Of a stretch of DNA of 64,000 nt, positions 51,562 to 60,231 are shown in pieces; the stretch's first letter is position 1, and each line of letters opens with the position of its first letter. The stretch is from Nonomuraea solani (GTDB lineage Bacteria > Actinomycetota > Actinomycetes > Streptosporangiales > Streptosporangiaceae). Below the pieces are notes generated by a model. That model saw only the letters and a list, made by a program, of their open reading frames with translations, made no database searches and was not told where the DNA came from. The DNA is taken from positions 124,001 to 188,000 of the forward strand of contig NZ_FNVT01000017.1 in assembly GCF_900108335.1 (NCBI RefSeq). The letters run 5' to 3'. Position numbers and translations under genes: made by a program.

Positions 51562-52544
51562 CCGAGCGCCTCCCCCTTGACCAGGGCCAGGACATCTCCC
51601 GAGATGCGAGCGGCGTCCGGGACCAGGGCCTGCGCCAGGACCGGCGCGGCCGGCATCCGCACGTCCGGCGTGCCGATCCGGAGCGGCGGCGCGAGCAGCG
51701 GCACGCCCGCCCCCGCGACGCGGGCGACGACCTCGGCGCCGAAACCGCCGGTGACGTTCGCCTCGTGCACGACCGCCAGCCTGCCGGTCCGCCGGGCGCT
51801 CTCGACCACCGCCTCGGTGTCGAACGGGTTGAGCCACGGCGTCTCCAGCACCTCCGCGTCCACGCCCCGCCCGGCCAGCATCTCAGCCGCCTCCAGCACC
51901 CGGTGCGTCATCGCGCCCCAGGTGACGAGCGTGACGTCGGTCCCGGCCCGCCGGGTGCGCGCCGCGCCCATCGGCCGCACCGCGCGGCCGGTCTCGACCG
52001 GCTCCTTCGGCCCGAAGTACAGCGTGCGGTTCTCGATCACCAGCACCGGGTCGTCGCAGTGCACGGCGCTCACCAGCAGGTCATAGGCGTCCTGCGGGGT
52101 GCTCGGCAGGCACACCCGCAGCCCCGGCACGTGCAGGAACAACGCCTCCAGGCACTGCGAGTGCTGCGCGCACGCGCCCGGCGCGTTGCCCTGCTGGGTG
52201 CGGATCGTCAGCGGCGCCGTCAGCCGGCCCTCCGAGACGTAACGCACGTTGGCCGCCTGGTTGACGATCTGGTCGAGGGCCACCAGCGAGAAGTCGGCCC
52301 ACATGATCTCCACGATCGGCCGGCGGCCCATCATGGCCGCGCCCACCGCGCTGCCCAGGATGGCCGACTCGCTGATCGGGGTGTCGAAGGCCCGCTCGCC
52401 GAACCGCTTGCGCAGCCCCCGCGTCACCCCGAACACGCCGCCGGGCACGCCCACGTCCTCGCCGTAGACCAGCGTCTCCGGCAACTCCTCCATGAGCCGG
52501 TGCAGGGCCGCGTTCACGGCCTCGCCATAGGACAGGTCAGGCAT
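51558..52544 (-). CDS. 2-oxoacid dehydrogenase E1 component, beta subunit
   Basis: A 328-aa transketolase-like beta subunit: SYGEAVNAALHRLMEE, VYGEDVGVPGGVFGVT, DTPISESAILG and AQHSQCLEALFLHVPGLRV. The C-terminal transketolase domain has LVTWGAMTHRVLEAAE and VVHEANVTGGFGAEV. It pairs with the alpha subunit, whose 3' end it overlaps by 8 bp. No E2 or E3 gene follows, unlike usual operons. Confidence 0.93.
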   Translation of the reverse strand: MPDLSYGEAVNAALHRLMEELPETLVYGEDVGVPGGVFGVTRGLRKRFGERAFDTPISESAILGSAVGAAMMGRRPIVEIMWADFSLVALDQIVNQAANVRYVSEGRLTAPLTIRTQQGNAPGACAQHSQCLEALFLHVPGLRVCLPSTPQDAYDLLVSAVHCDDPVLVIENRTLYFGPKEPVETGRAVRPMGAARTRRAGTDVTLVTWGAMTHRVLEAAEMLAGRGVDAEVLETPWLNPFDTEAVVESARRTGRLAVVHEANVTGGFGAEVVARVAGAGVPLLAPPLRIGTPDVRMPAAPVLAQALVPDAARISGDVLALVKGEALG

Positions 52545-53484
52545 ACAGGTGCTCCCTCGCGGTGGCGGGGTCGGCGAGGGGCGCGGCCAGCGCGGCCGCG
52601 GCGGCGGCGTCCATCTCGTCCCGCGCCGTCCGCTCGGCCGCGTCGACGTCGTGCGCCGGCACTCCGTCGGCGAGCAGGCCCTCGCGCAGCCGGGCGATCG
52701 GCTCCTCGCGCCTGATCCGGTCCAGCTCGCCCGGCCGCCGGTAGGCTTCGGCGTCGCCGATGTAGTGGCCGGCCAGGCGCTCGGTCATGCACTCCAGCAG
52801 CGTCGGGCCGCCGCCCTCGCGGGCGACCTCCACGGCGTCGCGCATGTGGAAGCGCACCGCCTCGGCGTCGTTGCCGTCGATGCGGTGGCCCGGCATGCCG
52901 TACGCGGCGGCGCGGTCGGCCAGGCGCGGGCTGCGTACCATGTCGGCGATCGGGGTCAGCTCCGAGTAGCGGTTGTTCTCGCACACGAACACGACGGGCA
53001 GCGAGAACGCGGCGGCGAAGTTCATCGCCTCGTGCACCGCGCCCTGGTTCATCGCCCCGTCGCCGAACACGCTCACCGCGACCCGGTCCGAGCCGTCGTG
53101 GCGGCCGGCCAGCGCCGCGCCGCACGCGATCGGCGCGCCCGCGCCCACGATGGAGTTCTCGCCGTGGAAGCCGTACTCGGCGGCCGTGAAGTACGCCGAC
53201 CCGCCGCGCCCGCCGTTGACGCCGCTCGCCCGGCCCATCAGCTCCGCGAACAGCGGCTCCGCCGGCACCCCTCGCGCCAGGGCCCACCCGTGGCCCCGGT
53301 AGGTCGCGAACAGCGCGTCCCGCTCCTCCAGCGCGTCGCACGCCCCCACCGGGATGGCCTCCTGCCCGATACAGAGGTGCACCGAGCCCACGATCGGGCC
53401 CTCGGCCCGCAGGTCGCGCACCTTTTCCTCGAACGCGCGGATCCGCCACATGGCCAGCAGGTCCGCCGGCCGTCTCTCACTCAT
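52537..53484 (-). CDS. 2-oxoacid (acetoin-type) dehydrogenase E1 component, alpha subunit
   Basis: A 315-aa thiamine-diphosphate-binding subunit. The TPP motif begins FGDGAMNQGAVHEAMNFAA and ends in CENNRYS. GSVHLCIGQEAIPVGA, YRGHGWALARG and RLAGHYIGDAEAYR are typical of acetoin or pyruvate dehydrogenase alpha subunits. It overlaps the lyase stop by 4 bp. Decarboxylation or cleavage of a 2-oxo intermediate is likely, substrate unknown. Confidence 0.93.
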   Translation of the reverse strand: MSERRPADLLAMWRIRAFEEKVRDLRAEGPIVGSVHLCIGQEAIPVGACDALEERDALFATYRGHGWALARGVPAEPLFAELMGRASGVNGGRGGSAYFTAAEYGFHGENSIVGAGAPIACGAALAGRHDGSDRVAVSVFGDGAMNQGAVHEAMNFAAAFSLPVVFVCENNRYSELTPIADMVRSPRLADRAAAYGMPGHRIDGNDAEAVRFHMRDAVEVAREGGGPTLLECMTERLAGHYIGDAEAYRRPGELDRIRREEPIARLREGLLADGVPAHDVDAAERTARDEMDAAAAAALAAPLADPATAREHLYA

Positions 53485-54854
53485 CGCTCATTCCTCCGCG
53501 CTTGTTTTCGGGCTTCATTTCTCCAGGCGTCCAGGGCCGCGGCGCAGATCGCCCCGGCGTCGCCGACGTAGGACTCGGGCGGGATGGGCAGGGCGCCCAG
53601 GCTCTCCAGGTCGCCGGGCCCGGCCACGTCGCGCAGCGCGTCGGCCAGCGCCCGCCCGCCCTCGCGCGCCTCGTGCGCCGCCTTGTAGACCAGGTCGTGG
53701 GCCCGCTCCCGGCCCAGGGCGGGCGCCAGGCGCATCATGTACGCCTCCGCCATGATCAGCCCGCCCTCGGCGTCCAGGTTGGCCCGCATCGCCTCCGGGT
53801 AGACGCGCAGCCCCGTCGCGACGTCGGCGGCCGTGGCCAGCGCGCCCGCGGCCAGCTCGGCCAGCAGCGGGACGACGTACCACTCCACCTGCCACTCGCC
53901 GGCCGCCCGCTCGTGCCCGGCCTCCATCGCGCGGAACAGGCCCGAGCTGAGCGCGCCCGCCGTGCCCGACATGCCGATCACGGCCTCGCAGCCGATCGGG
54001 TTGGCCTTCTGCGGCATCGTGGACGAGGCCCCGCGATGGTGGCCGCCCGCCTCGCGCACCTCGCCGACCTCGGTCCTGGACAGGTCCACGACCTCGCGGG
54101 CGAACCGGGCCGCGGTGGCCGCCAGGCTCGCGCAGGTCACGCCGAACTCGGCGACGCCGTCCCTCGCCACGTGCCACGGCACCTCCGTGGTACGCAGGCC
54201 GAGCAGTCCCGCCACGCCCGCGCGCACCTCGGAGGAGCGCTCGCCCATGGCCGCGGACGTGCCGCCCGCCCCGAACAGCGACACCACCCGCACATGCCCG
54301 GCGGCCGCCGCCACCCGCTCGCGCTGCCGCGTCAGCTCGGCCAGCAGCACCGCCATCTTCGCCCCGAACGTCGTGGGCACCGCCTGCTGGGCGTGCGTGC
54401 GGGCGGCGACCACGGTGCCGGCGTGCGCGGCCACCATCCCGGCCACCGCGTCGCCGAACGAGGCGAGCAGCGCGGCCAGGTGGTCGAGCGCCGCGCCCAT
54501 CTGCAGGGCGAGGCCGGTGTCCATGATGTCCTGCGTGGTCGCGCCGTAGTGGACGCGCCCGTTCGGGCCGTCGGGCAGGGCCGCCGAGATCATCCGGATG
54601 AGCGGCAGGATCGGGTAACCGACGTTCACCGCCTCCGCCCAGAGCCTGGGCAGGTCGATGGTGGCGGGCACGCAGGCCGCGGCGATGGCCGCCGCGTCGT
54701 CCGGGCCGATGACGCCCGCCTCGGCCTGGGCCAGGGCCAGCGCGGCCTCAGTGCGCAGCCAGGCCAGCACGGTGCTCTCCGCGGAGAAGATCTCCGCCAT
54801 CGCGCCGTCGCCGAACAGCTCGGGCAGCAGCTTGAAGGTCTGCCTGGTCGCCAA
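53481..54854 (-). CDS. Fumarase/aspartase-superfamily lyase (cycloisomerase-like)
   Basis: A 457-aa protein. The start is probably a TTG at 54854 (MATRQTFKLLPELFGDG) with GGAGA about 11 nt upstream; the upstream extension overlaps the SDR gene and is not coding. Superfamily landmarks are HYGATTQDIMDTG, RTHAQQAVPTTFG and the signature SSTMPQKANPIGCEAV. The HAQQAVPTTFG form and the length resemble 3-carboxy-cis,cis-muconate cycloisomerases and relatives more than argininosuccinate or adenylosuccinate lyase. It would add to or eliminate from a dicarboxylic or sugar-acid intermediate. Second gene of the SDR unit. Confidence 0.82.
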   Translation of the reverse strand: MATRQTFKLLPELFGDGAMAEIFSAESTVLAWLRTEAALALAQAEAGVIGPDDAAAIAAACVPATIDLPRLWAEAVNVGYPILPLIRMISAALPDGPNGRVHYGATTQDIMDTGLALQMGAALDHLAALLASFGDAVAGMVAAHAGTVVAARTHAQQAVPTTFGAKMAVLLAELTRQRERVAAAAGHVRVVSLFGAGGTSAAMGERSSEVRAGVAGLLGLRTTEVPWHVARDGVAEFGVTCASLAATAARFAREVVDLSRTEVGEVREAGGHHRGASSTMPQKANPIGCEAVIGMSGTAGALSSGLFRAMEAGHERAAGEWQVEWYVVPLLAELAAGALATAADVATGLRVYPEAMRANLDAEGGLIMAEAYMMRLAPALGRERAHDLVYKAAHEAREGGRALADALRDVAGPGDLESLGALPIPPESYVGDAGAICAAALDAWRNEARKQARRNER

Positions 54855-54856
54855 GG

Positions 54857-55615
54857 TCAGTCCATCTCCAGTCCGCCGTCGACGTTCAGCGCCTGGCCCG
54901 TGATGAACGACGCCAGGTCGCTGGCCAGGAACAACACCGCGGCGGCGACCTCCTCCGGCCGCCCGGCGCGGCGCAGCGGCGAGCGCTCGCCGACCTCCTT
55001 CAGGTAGGCCGCGCCCGCGTCCGGGCCGAAGCGGCGGTCGCGGTCGCTGATGATCTCGTCCCACATGGCGGTGAGGAAGACACCGGGGCAGACCGCGTTC
55101 ACCCGTACGGGCGCCAGCGCCTCGGCCGCCGACTTCGTCAGCGACAGCAGCGCCGTCTTGGTGGCCGAGTAGTGGGCCGCGTTGGGCCGGCCCGAGCGGG
55201 CGGCGACCGAGGCCAGGGTCACGATCGAGCCGCCGCCCTGGGCGGCCATCCGCCTGCCGGCGGCCTGGGTGAGCCAGAAGGCGGCGTTCAGGTTGACGTC
55301 CACGATCCGCAGCCACTCGTCCTGCTCGATGTCGAGCAGGGGAGTGGTCCGCATGATCCCGGCGCAGTTGACCAGCACGTCGATCCGGTCGAGGCCGTCC
55401 ACCAGAGCCCTGGCCTGGGCGGGGTCGGTGAGGTCCGCCGCCCGCGCCGCGACGCCGAGCTCGTCCGCCGCCCCGGCCAGGCGGGGGCCCTCCAGGTCGG
55501 AGAGCACGACGTCCGCTCCGGCGTCGCGGAGCGCGCGGGCGCAGGCGGACCCGAGCCCGCCGGCGCCGCCCGTGACGAGCGCGGTGCGCCCGGTCAGGTC
55601 GATCGTGACAGCCAT
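54857..55615 (-). CDS. Short-chain dehydrogenase/reductase
   Basis: A 252-aa classical SDR. The cofactor motif is TGGAGGLGSACA with DLEGPRL selecting NAD. NCAGIM, the catalytic Ser in TLASVAAR, YSATK and the PGVFLTAMW segment follow. It ends TGQALNVDGGLEMD. GGGAG precedes the ATG at 55615. First gene of the unit SDR-lyase-E1 alpha-E1 beta-VOC, with the shared operator 26 nt upstream. Likely oxidation of a sugar acid or polyol. Confidence 0.93.
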   Translation of the reverse strand: MAVTIDLTGRTALVTGGAGGLGSACARALRDAGADVVLSDLEGPRLAGAADELGVAARAADLTDPAQARALVDGLDRIDVLVNCAGIMRTTPLLDIEQDEWLRIVDVNLNAAFWLTQAAGRRMAAQGGGSIVTLASVAARSGRPNAAHYSATKTALLSLTKSAAEALAPVRVNAVCPGVFLTAMWDEIISDRDRRFGPDAGAAYLKEVGERSPLRRAGRPEEVAAAVLFLASDLASFITGQALNVDGGLEMD

Positions 55616-55640
55616 CCCCGATGGTCTCCCTCGGTTGCGT

Positions 55641-55652
55641 TCAAACGATTGA
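55641..55652. promoter_or_regulatory. Operator TCAATCGTTTGA, copy 2 (reads TCAAACGATTGA on + strand)
   Basis: The second copy of the 12-mer found at 51085-51096. It lies 26 nt upstream of the SDR start, between it and the convergent-facing end of the oxidoreductase gene at 55704. It is identical in all 12 positions when read in the direction of transcription. Confidence 0.8.
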
Positions 55653-55703
55653 CCAGAACATAGCAGGGGGCTCACAAACCGAACAAGAGGCATTTCCAGG
55701 GCG

Positions 55704-57509
55704 TTAACGCCAGCCGAGCTCCTCGTAGAACGCGGTGCGGGCCCGTTCGAAGGCCGCCCGGTCGAGGACCGCGCCCTTGTGGGGGCCATCGGTGATCGGC
55801 TCGGTGTGCAGGCGGTCCGGGAGCTCGTCGGGGCCGCCGCCCTCGCGGCCGGCGTACACGCGCAGGGCGTCCAGCCGTTCCTGCCCGGCCGCCAGCAGGT
55901 CCTCCAGGGTGAAGTCCGTGCCGAGGACGGCCGTGACCAGGGCGGTGAGGTGGTCGATGGTCAGGGGGCGGGTGGGGGAGGAGGCGAAGACGCACAGGTT
56001 GAGCGCGTCGAGGGCGCTCCACAGGCGGAGCAGGCGGGCGCTGCGGCGGCCCCGCTCCTCGTCCAGCTCGCCGGCCGGGGCGGGCTCGGCGCCGATCCTG
56101 CGGGCCTCCTCGAAGCTGTAGAGCAGGCCGGCGACGGGGTCGAAGTCCAGGTCGTGCTCCAGCGCGTCGTAGCGCGGGCCGCCGGGGGCGATCGCGTATC
56201 CGAGGCCGATGCCGGGCTGGATGCGCGGGTCGAAGCAGGGCAGCTCGGCGCCCTTGACGGTCATCGCGTACGGCGCCGCCGCCGGCCCGATCCGCTCCGC
56301 CGCCCTGGCGGACCCTTCGGCGAGCAGGTCGCCCAGCGGCCCGGACCGGCGGGCGACGTTCGCGACGAGCCCGGCCAGCGCCGCCGCGTCCCCGAACGCG
56401 AGGTTGCCGCCGGGCAGCAGCCCGCGTTCCGCGCACTCCATCGCGAAGGCCAGCGTGCCCCCAAGGGACACCGGGTCGAGACCGAGGTCGTTGCAGAGGG
56501 CGTTCGCGGCCAGGACGGTGTCGAGGTCGTCGATGCCGAGGTTCCACCCCAGCGACACGAACGCCTCCTGCCCGAGCCCGCCCGACCGCCGTTCGAGCCC
56601 CTCCTGGTCGGGGGCGTACACCTTCATGCAGTCGTTCGGGCAGCCGGGACAGGACCCGGTGGTCGCCAGCGCGCGGCCGGAGTAGTCGCGCGCCGCCGGG
56701 ACCCGCAGCCCCGTCGCGCCCGCCACCGAGAAGTTCCGCACCGAGGCGTAACCCGGATCGAGCGGGTCGCCGACCCAGCCCGCGAACCCCGGCTCCCCCG
56801 CCTGCAGCGCGGCCAGGGGGTTGGCGGGCATGGCGGCCCGGTAGGAGGCCGTCAGCGCGGCGATCGCCGCCGGGTCCGCCACCTCCGCGGGGGCGTCGCC
56901 GACGCACACGACGGCCTTGAGGTTCTTGGCGCCGAACACCGCGCCGAGGCCGTAGCGACCGGCGGCGAAGGCGAGGTCGGTGACCACGCTCGCGTACCGG
57001 ACCAGGTTCTCCCCGGCCGGCCCGATCGCCGCCACGTGGGCGCCGGTCCCGTGCCGGGCGCGCAGCGCGTCGGTGGTGGCCGCCGTGCCGAGTCCGCGCA
57101 GCTCAGCGCACTCGTGCACGCTCGCCTCGCCGCGCTCGATCAGCACGTACGACAGCCGCCCGGCCCGCCCCGTCACGGCCAGGGCCTTGGCGCCCGCGGC
57201 GCGCATCCCGGCCGCGAACGGCCCCAGCGCGTGCGCCTCCCCAGCCACCCCCGTCAGCGGCGACTTGGCCAGGAACACCGCCTTGGCCAGCCCGGGCGCC
57301 GCCGTCCCGCCCAGCATGCCGGCCGCCACATAGAGCAGCGCCCGCGGATCGTACGGATCCAGCCCCGCCGGCGTCCGCTCACTCATCAACCGCAACCCGA
57401 GGATCGTGCCGCCGAAATGCCCCTTCTCGGCGGATCGATATTCCTTCTCGACATTCCCGCTGGTCAAATCCACAATGATCGGCACGACGGGCACGACATC
57501 ACATATCAC
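55704..57509 (-). CDS. Aldehyde:ferredoxin oxidoreductase family (tungsten/molybdenum bis-pterin)
   Basis: A 601-aa enzyme, close to the usual AOR length. The [4Fe-4S] ligands CPGCPNDC (Cys287, Cys290, Cys294) and Cys506 in LNLCVF match the CX2CX3C...C pattern of AORs. Pterin-binding segments LGWNLGIDDLDTV, NALCNDLGLDPVSLGG and GLGYAIAPGGPRYD are present. The enzyme oxidises aldehydes to acids with ferredoxin. It starts 19 nt after the IclR gene on the same strand. It is unusual in an aerobic actinomycete, and no pterin-cofactor or ferredoxin gene is nearby. The exact start is uncertain by a few codons. Confidence 0.9.
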   Translation of the reverse strand: MICDVVPVVPIIVDLTSGNVEKEYRSAEKGHFGGTILGLRLMSERTPAGLDPYDPRALLYVAAGMLGGTAAPGLAKAVFLAKSPLTGVAGEAHALGPFAAGMRAAGAKALAVTGRAGRLSYVLIERGEASVHECAELRGLGTAATTDALRARHGTGAHVAAIGPAGENLVRYASVVTDLAFAAGRYGLGAVFGAKNLKAVVCVGDAPAEVADPAAIAALTASYRAAMPANPLAALQAGEPGFAGWVGDPLDPGYASVRNFSVAGATGLRVPAARDYSGRALATTGSCPGCPNDCMKVYAPDQEGLERRSGGLGQEAFVSLGWNLGIDDLDTVLAANALCNDLGLDPVSLGGTLAFAMECAERGLLPGGNLAFGDAAALAGLVANVARRSGPLGDLLAEGSARAAERIGPAAAPYAMTVKGAELPCFDPRIQPGIGLGYAIAPGGPRYDALEHDLDFDPVAGLLYSFEEARRIGAEPAPAGELDEERGRRSARLLRLWSALDALNLCVFASSPTRPLTIDHLTALVTAVLGTDFTLEDLLAAGQERLDALRVYAGREGGGPDELPDRLHTEPITDGPHKGAVLDRAAFERARTAFYEELGWR

Positions 57510-57528
57510 CCGGTGGACGCAAGCCTTC

Positions 57529-58320
57529 CTACGGCCGCCCGGGATGCGACCGCAGCCAGCGCGACAGCCCCCGCGCGGCGGTGACCACGGCCGGGACGAG
57601 GGCGCCCGGCTGCGGGTCGCCGTGCCGTACCACGACCGACAAAGCGGCCACCACCTCGTCGGAGGCGTCGCGCACGGGAGCCGCCACCGACACCGCGTCC
57701 AGCGTCACCTGGCGGTCGCTGATGACGTAGCCGTCGCGCCGGACCTCGGCCAGCACCGAGCGCAGGCGGGCCGGATCCGTGACCGTCCGCGCGGTGAACG
57801 ACGCCAGCGGCCCCGCCAGGTAACGCTCCTGCGCCTGCGGCGGCGCGTACGCCAGCAGCACCAGGCCGACGCCCGTCGCGTGGGCGGGAAAACGGCCGCC
57901 GACCCGGCTGAGCACGCCCACGGCGTCCCGGCTGGAGATCCGCTCCAGGTAGAGCACCTCGGCCCCGTCCAGGACGGCGAGCTGGACGTGCTGGCGGCTG
58001 ACCTCGTACAGATCCTCCAAATACGGCATCGCCGCCTCGCGCAGCCCGAGCCCGCGCGGCGCCAGCGCGGCCACCTCCCACAGGTGCAGCCCGATCTGGT
58101 AACGGCCGTCGCGGTCGCGCTCCAGCGCACCCCACGACACCAGCTCGCTGACCAGGCGGTGCGCCGTCGTCAGCGGCATCTCGGTGCGGCGGCTGATGTC
58201 GGACAGGCTCATCCGGCGGCGCTCGCTCGAGAACGCGCCGAGCACACTCAGGACCCGGCTGGCCACGGACCTGCCCCCGCCTTGCGCGGGAACCGGGCCG
58301 GGCATCTCCGTAGTGGTCAT
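57529..58320 (-). CDS. IclR-family regulator
   Basis: A 263-aa protein. A winged HTH near residues 20-80 (VASRVLSVLGAFSSERRRMS, TTAHRLVSELVSWG) is followed by an effector domain with LSRVGGRFPAHATGVG and a VAAPVRDASDEVVAALSV segment. It is 19 nt upstream of the AOR gene and probably controls it, possibly responding to an aromatic or sugar-derived acid as IclR proteins do. No clear operator was found in 58321-58486. Confidence 0.92.
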   Translation of the reverse strand: MTTTEMPGPVPAQGGGRSVASRVLSVLGAFSSERRRMSLSDISRRTEMPLTTAHRLVSELVSWGALERDRDGRYQIGLHLWEVAALAPRGLGLREAAMPYLEDLYEVSRQHVQLAVLDGAEVLYLERISSRDAVGVLSRVGGRFPAHATGVGLVLLAYAPPQAQERYLAGPLASFTARTVTDPARLRSVLAEVRRDGYVISDRQVTLDAVSVAAPVRDASDEVVAALSVVVRHGDPQPGALVPAVVTAARGLSRWLRSHPGRP

Positions 58321-58486
58321 GGACCCGCCTTTCTGACTGAGTCGATCACCCCCTGTCTCATGGTGTGGTGAGGAATGTCTTCCGTCCAGCGGTGGAGCCG
58401 CTATCGCGGATCACGCGCGGCTCGTATGGTGTCGGCGCGACCGTTGTCGGCGTGACCCAAGCCGGTCCTCGAAGGAGCTGCTCACC

Positions 58487-60049
58487 ATGCCCGTGGCCCT
58501 CAGACCTCGCTTACTCGGAACGGCCGTCACCGTCGCGGCCCTGCTCCTCACCGCGACCCCCGCCACCGCCGAATCGGGAGCCCGTCCGGTGGCCCGCACC
58601 GACACCGGCCTGGTACGCGGCGCGCGCGCCGACGGCGTGGACCGCTTCCTCGCCCTGCCCTACGCCGCCCCGCCCGTCGGCGACCTGCGCTGGCGCGCCC
58701 CGCAGCCGCCGCCCGCCTGGCGGGGCGTGCGCGACGCGGCCGCCTGGGGCAACCGCTGCCCGACCGCCGTCAGCCCCAACGGCCCGCGCTCCGAGACCGA
58801 GGACTGCCTGTACCTCAACGTGTTCCGCCCGGCCGGCACCACGGCGGGCCGCAAGCTGCCGGTGCTGTTCTGGATCCACGGCGGCGGCCTGTCCAACGGC
58901 TCGGCCAACCAGCACGACGGCACGCTCATCGCCCAGCTTGAGGACGTCGTCGTGGTGAGCGTCAACTACCGCCTCGGGGTGCTCGGCTTCCTCGCCCACC
59001 CGGCGCTGACCGCGGAGGCGGGCCAGTCGGGCAACTACGGGCTGCTCGACCAGCAGGCCGCGCTGCGCTGGGTACGCAGCAACATCGGCGCCTTCGGTGG
59101 TGACCCCAGCCGCGTCACCATCGACGGCGAGTCGGCGGGCGGCTGGTCGGTCTGCGGCCACCTGACCGCCCCCGGCTCGGCCGGGCTGTTCGGCCGCGGG
59201 ATCATCCAGAGCGGCTCGTGCCTGGCCTTCCCGGCGGAGGAGGGCGAGCGCGCGGGTGCCTCGATCGCGACCACGCTCGGCTGCGACACCGCCGCCTGCC
59301 TGCGCGCCCTGCCTCCGGGGCGGCTGATCGACGGCCCCCAGTACGCCCGCTTCCTGTACGGCTACCCGGCGCTTCCCGAGAACCCCGACACCGCCGTGCG
59401 GGCCGGCCGCTTCCAGCGCGTGCCCCTGGTGGTGGGCTCCACGCGCGACGAGGGCCGTACGTTCCTGCAGGGGAACCGGGGGTGGACCCGTGAGCAGTAC
59501 GAGAGCTGGGTGCGCGCCCTGTTCGCCGGCCGGGCCGACGCCGTTCTGGCGCGGTATCCGTGGCCTGCGCAATCGGACCGGTTCACCTCGGCGTACCTGA
59601 CCGGGGCGATCTTCACCGACTCCGGTTTCCTGGCCGGCATCGGCGGCTGCCCGACCCTGCGCCTCATCGAGGCGTTCGCGGCCCACACCCGCGTGTACGG
59701 CTACCGCTTCGACCACCGCACCGGCCCCGGCCTGAGCCCCGAGCCCGCCGGGTACGAGTGGGGCGCGGGGCACGCGGCCGAGCTGGCCTACCTGTGGCCG
59801 AGCTTCGACAACGGCACGCCGATCGCGCCCACGTTCGACGCCGCCGAACGCCGTCTGGCGCGCGACATGGTGCACCATTGGGGATCGTTCACGCGTACGG
59901 GACAGCCGTCCGCGCGGAACGCGGCGCCCTGGCCGTCCGTCAACCGGACCTCTCTGCTCATGTCGCTGCGGGCCGGGGGCCGTTCGGTTCCCGTTCCGCT
60001 GACCACGATGGCGGCCGAGCACAACTGCGACCTCTGGGAGGCGAGCTGA
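58487..60049 (+). CDS. Secreted type B carboxylesterase
   Basis: A 520-aa alpha/beta hydrolase with a Sec signal (about 1-28, ending ATAES). Landmarks are EDCLYLNVFRP, IHGGGLSNGS, VVVSVNYRLG and the nucleophile Ser in DGESAGGWS. Later come the acidic residue region STRDEGRTF and the catalytic His in AGHAAELAYLWPSF. It would hydrolyse esters outside the cell, perhaps plant cell-wall acyl groups given the island, but its substrate is not known. AAGGAG precedes the ATG. It stands alone, with a hairpin 29 nt after its stop. Confidence 0.92.
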   Translation: MPVALRPRLLGTAVTVAALLLTATPATAESGARPVARTDTGLVRGARADGVDRFLALPYAAPPVGDLRWRAPQPPPAWRGVRDAAAWGNRCPTAVSPNGPRSETEDCLYLNVFRPAGTTAGRKLPVLFWIHGGGLSNGSANQHDGTLIAQLEDVVVVSVNYRLGVLGFLAHPALTAEAGQSGNYGLLDQQAALRWVRSNIGAFGGDPSRVTIDGESAGGWSVCGHLTAPGSAGLFGRGIIQSGSCLAFPAEEGERAGASIATTLGCDTAACLRALPPGRLIDGPQYARFLYGYPALPENPDTAVRAGRFQRVPLVVGSTRDEGRTFLQGNRGWTREQYESWVRALFAGRADAVLARYPWPAQSDRFTSAYLTGAIFTDSGFLAGIGGCPTLRLIEAFAAHTRVYGYRFDHRTGPGLSPEPAGYEWGAGHAAELAYLWPSFDNGTPIAPTFDAAERRLARDMVHHWGSFTRTGQPSARNAAPWPSVNRTSLLMSLRAGGRSVPVPLTTMAAEHNCDLWEAS

Positions 60050-60077
60050 GGACCCGGCCCGGGTGGCATCCCCTGAC

Positions 60078-60103
60078 GCCCGCGTCTCGGCGCGACGGCG
60101 GGC
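60078..60103 (+). terminator. Hairpin downstream of the carboxylesterase gene
   Basis: The arms GCCCGC (60078-60083) and GCGGGC (60098-60103) close a 14-nt loop, with further partial pairing inside (GTC/GAC). There is no T-tract. Position 29 nt after the stop codon fits a transcription terminator. Confidence 0.5.
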
Positions 60104-60173
60104 GAGGACCGGGCCAGGTGCGGGACATAAAATCCCGGTGACGCATATGTCCTACATATTTCGGGACGATAAA

Positions 60174-60206
60174 TCCGACTTTTAATTCTTGTCAACATAA
60201 GTCGGA
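60174..60206. promoter_or_regulatory. Inverted repeat upstream of the ROK gene
   Basis: TCCGACTT (60174-60181) and AAGTCGGA (60199-60206) form a perfect inverted repeat with a 17-nt AT-rich spacer, 26 nt before the ROK start. The region 60150-60230 is much more AT-rich than its surroundings. It is a likely autoregulatory site of the ROK repressor. Confidence 0.6.
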
Positions 60207-60231
60207 CGATTTCCGAAGTAAGGTAGATCGT

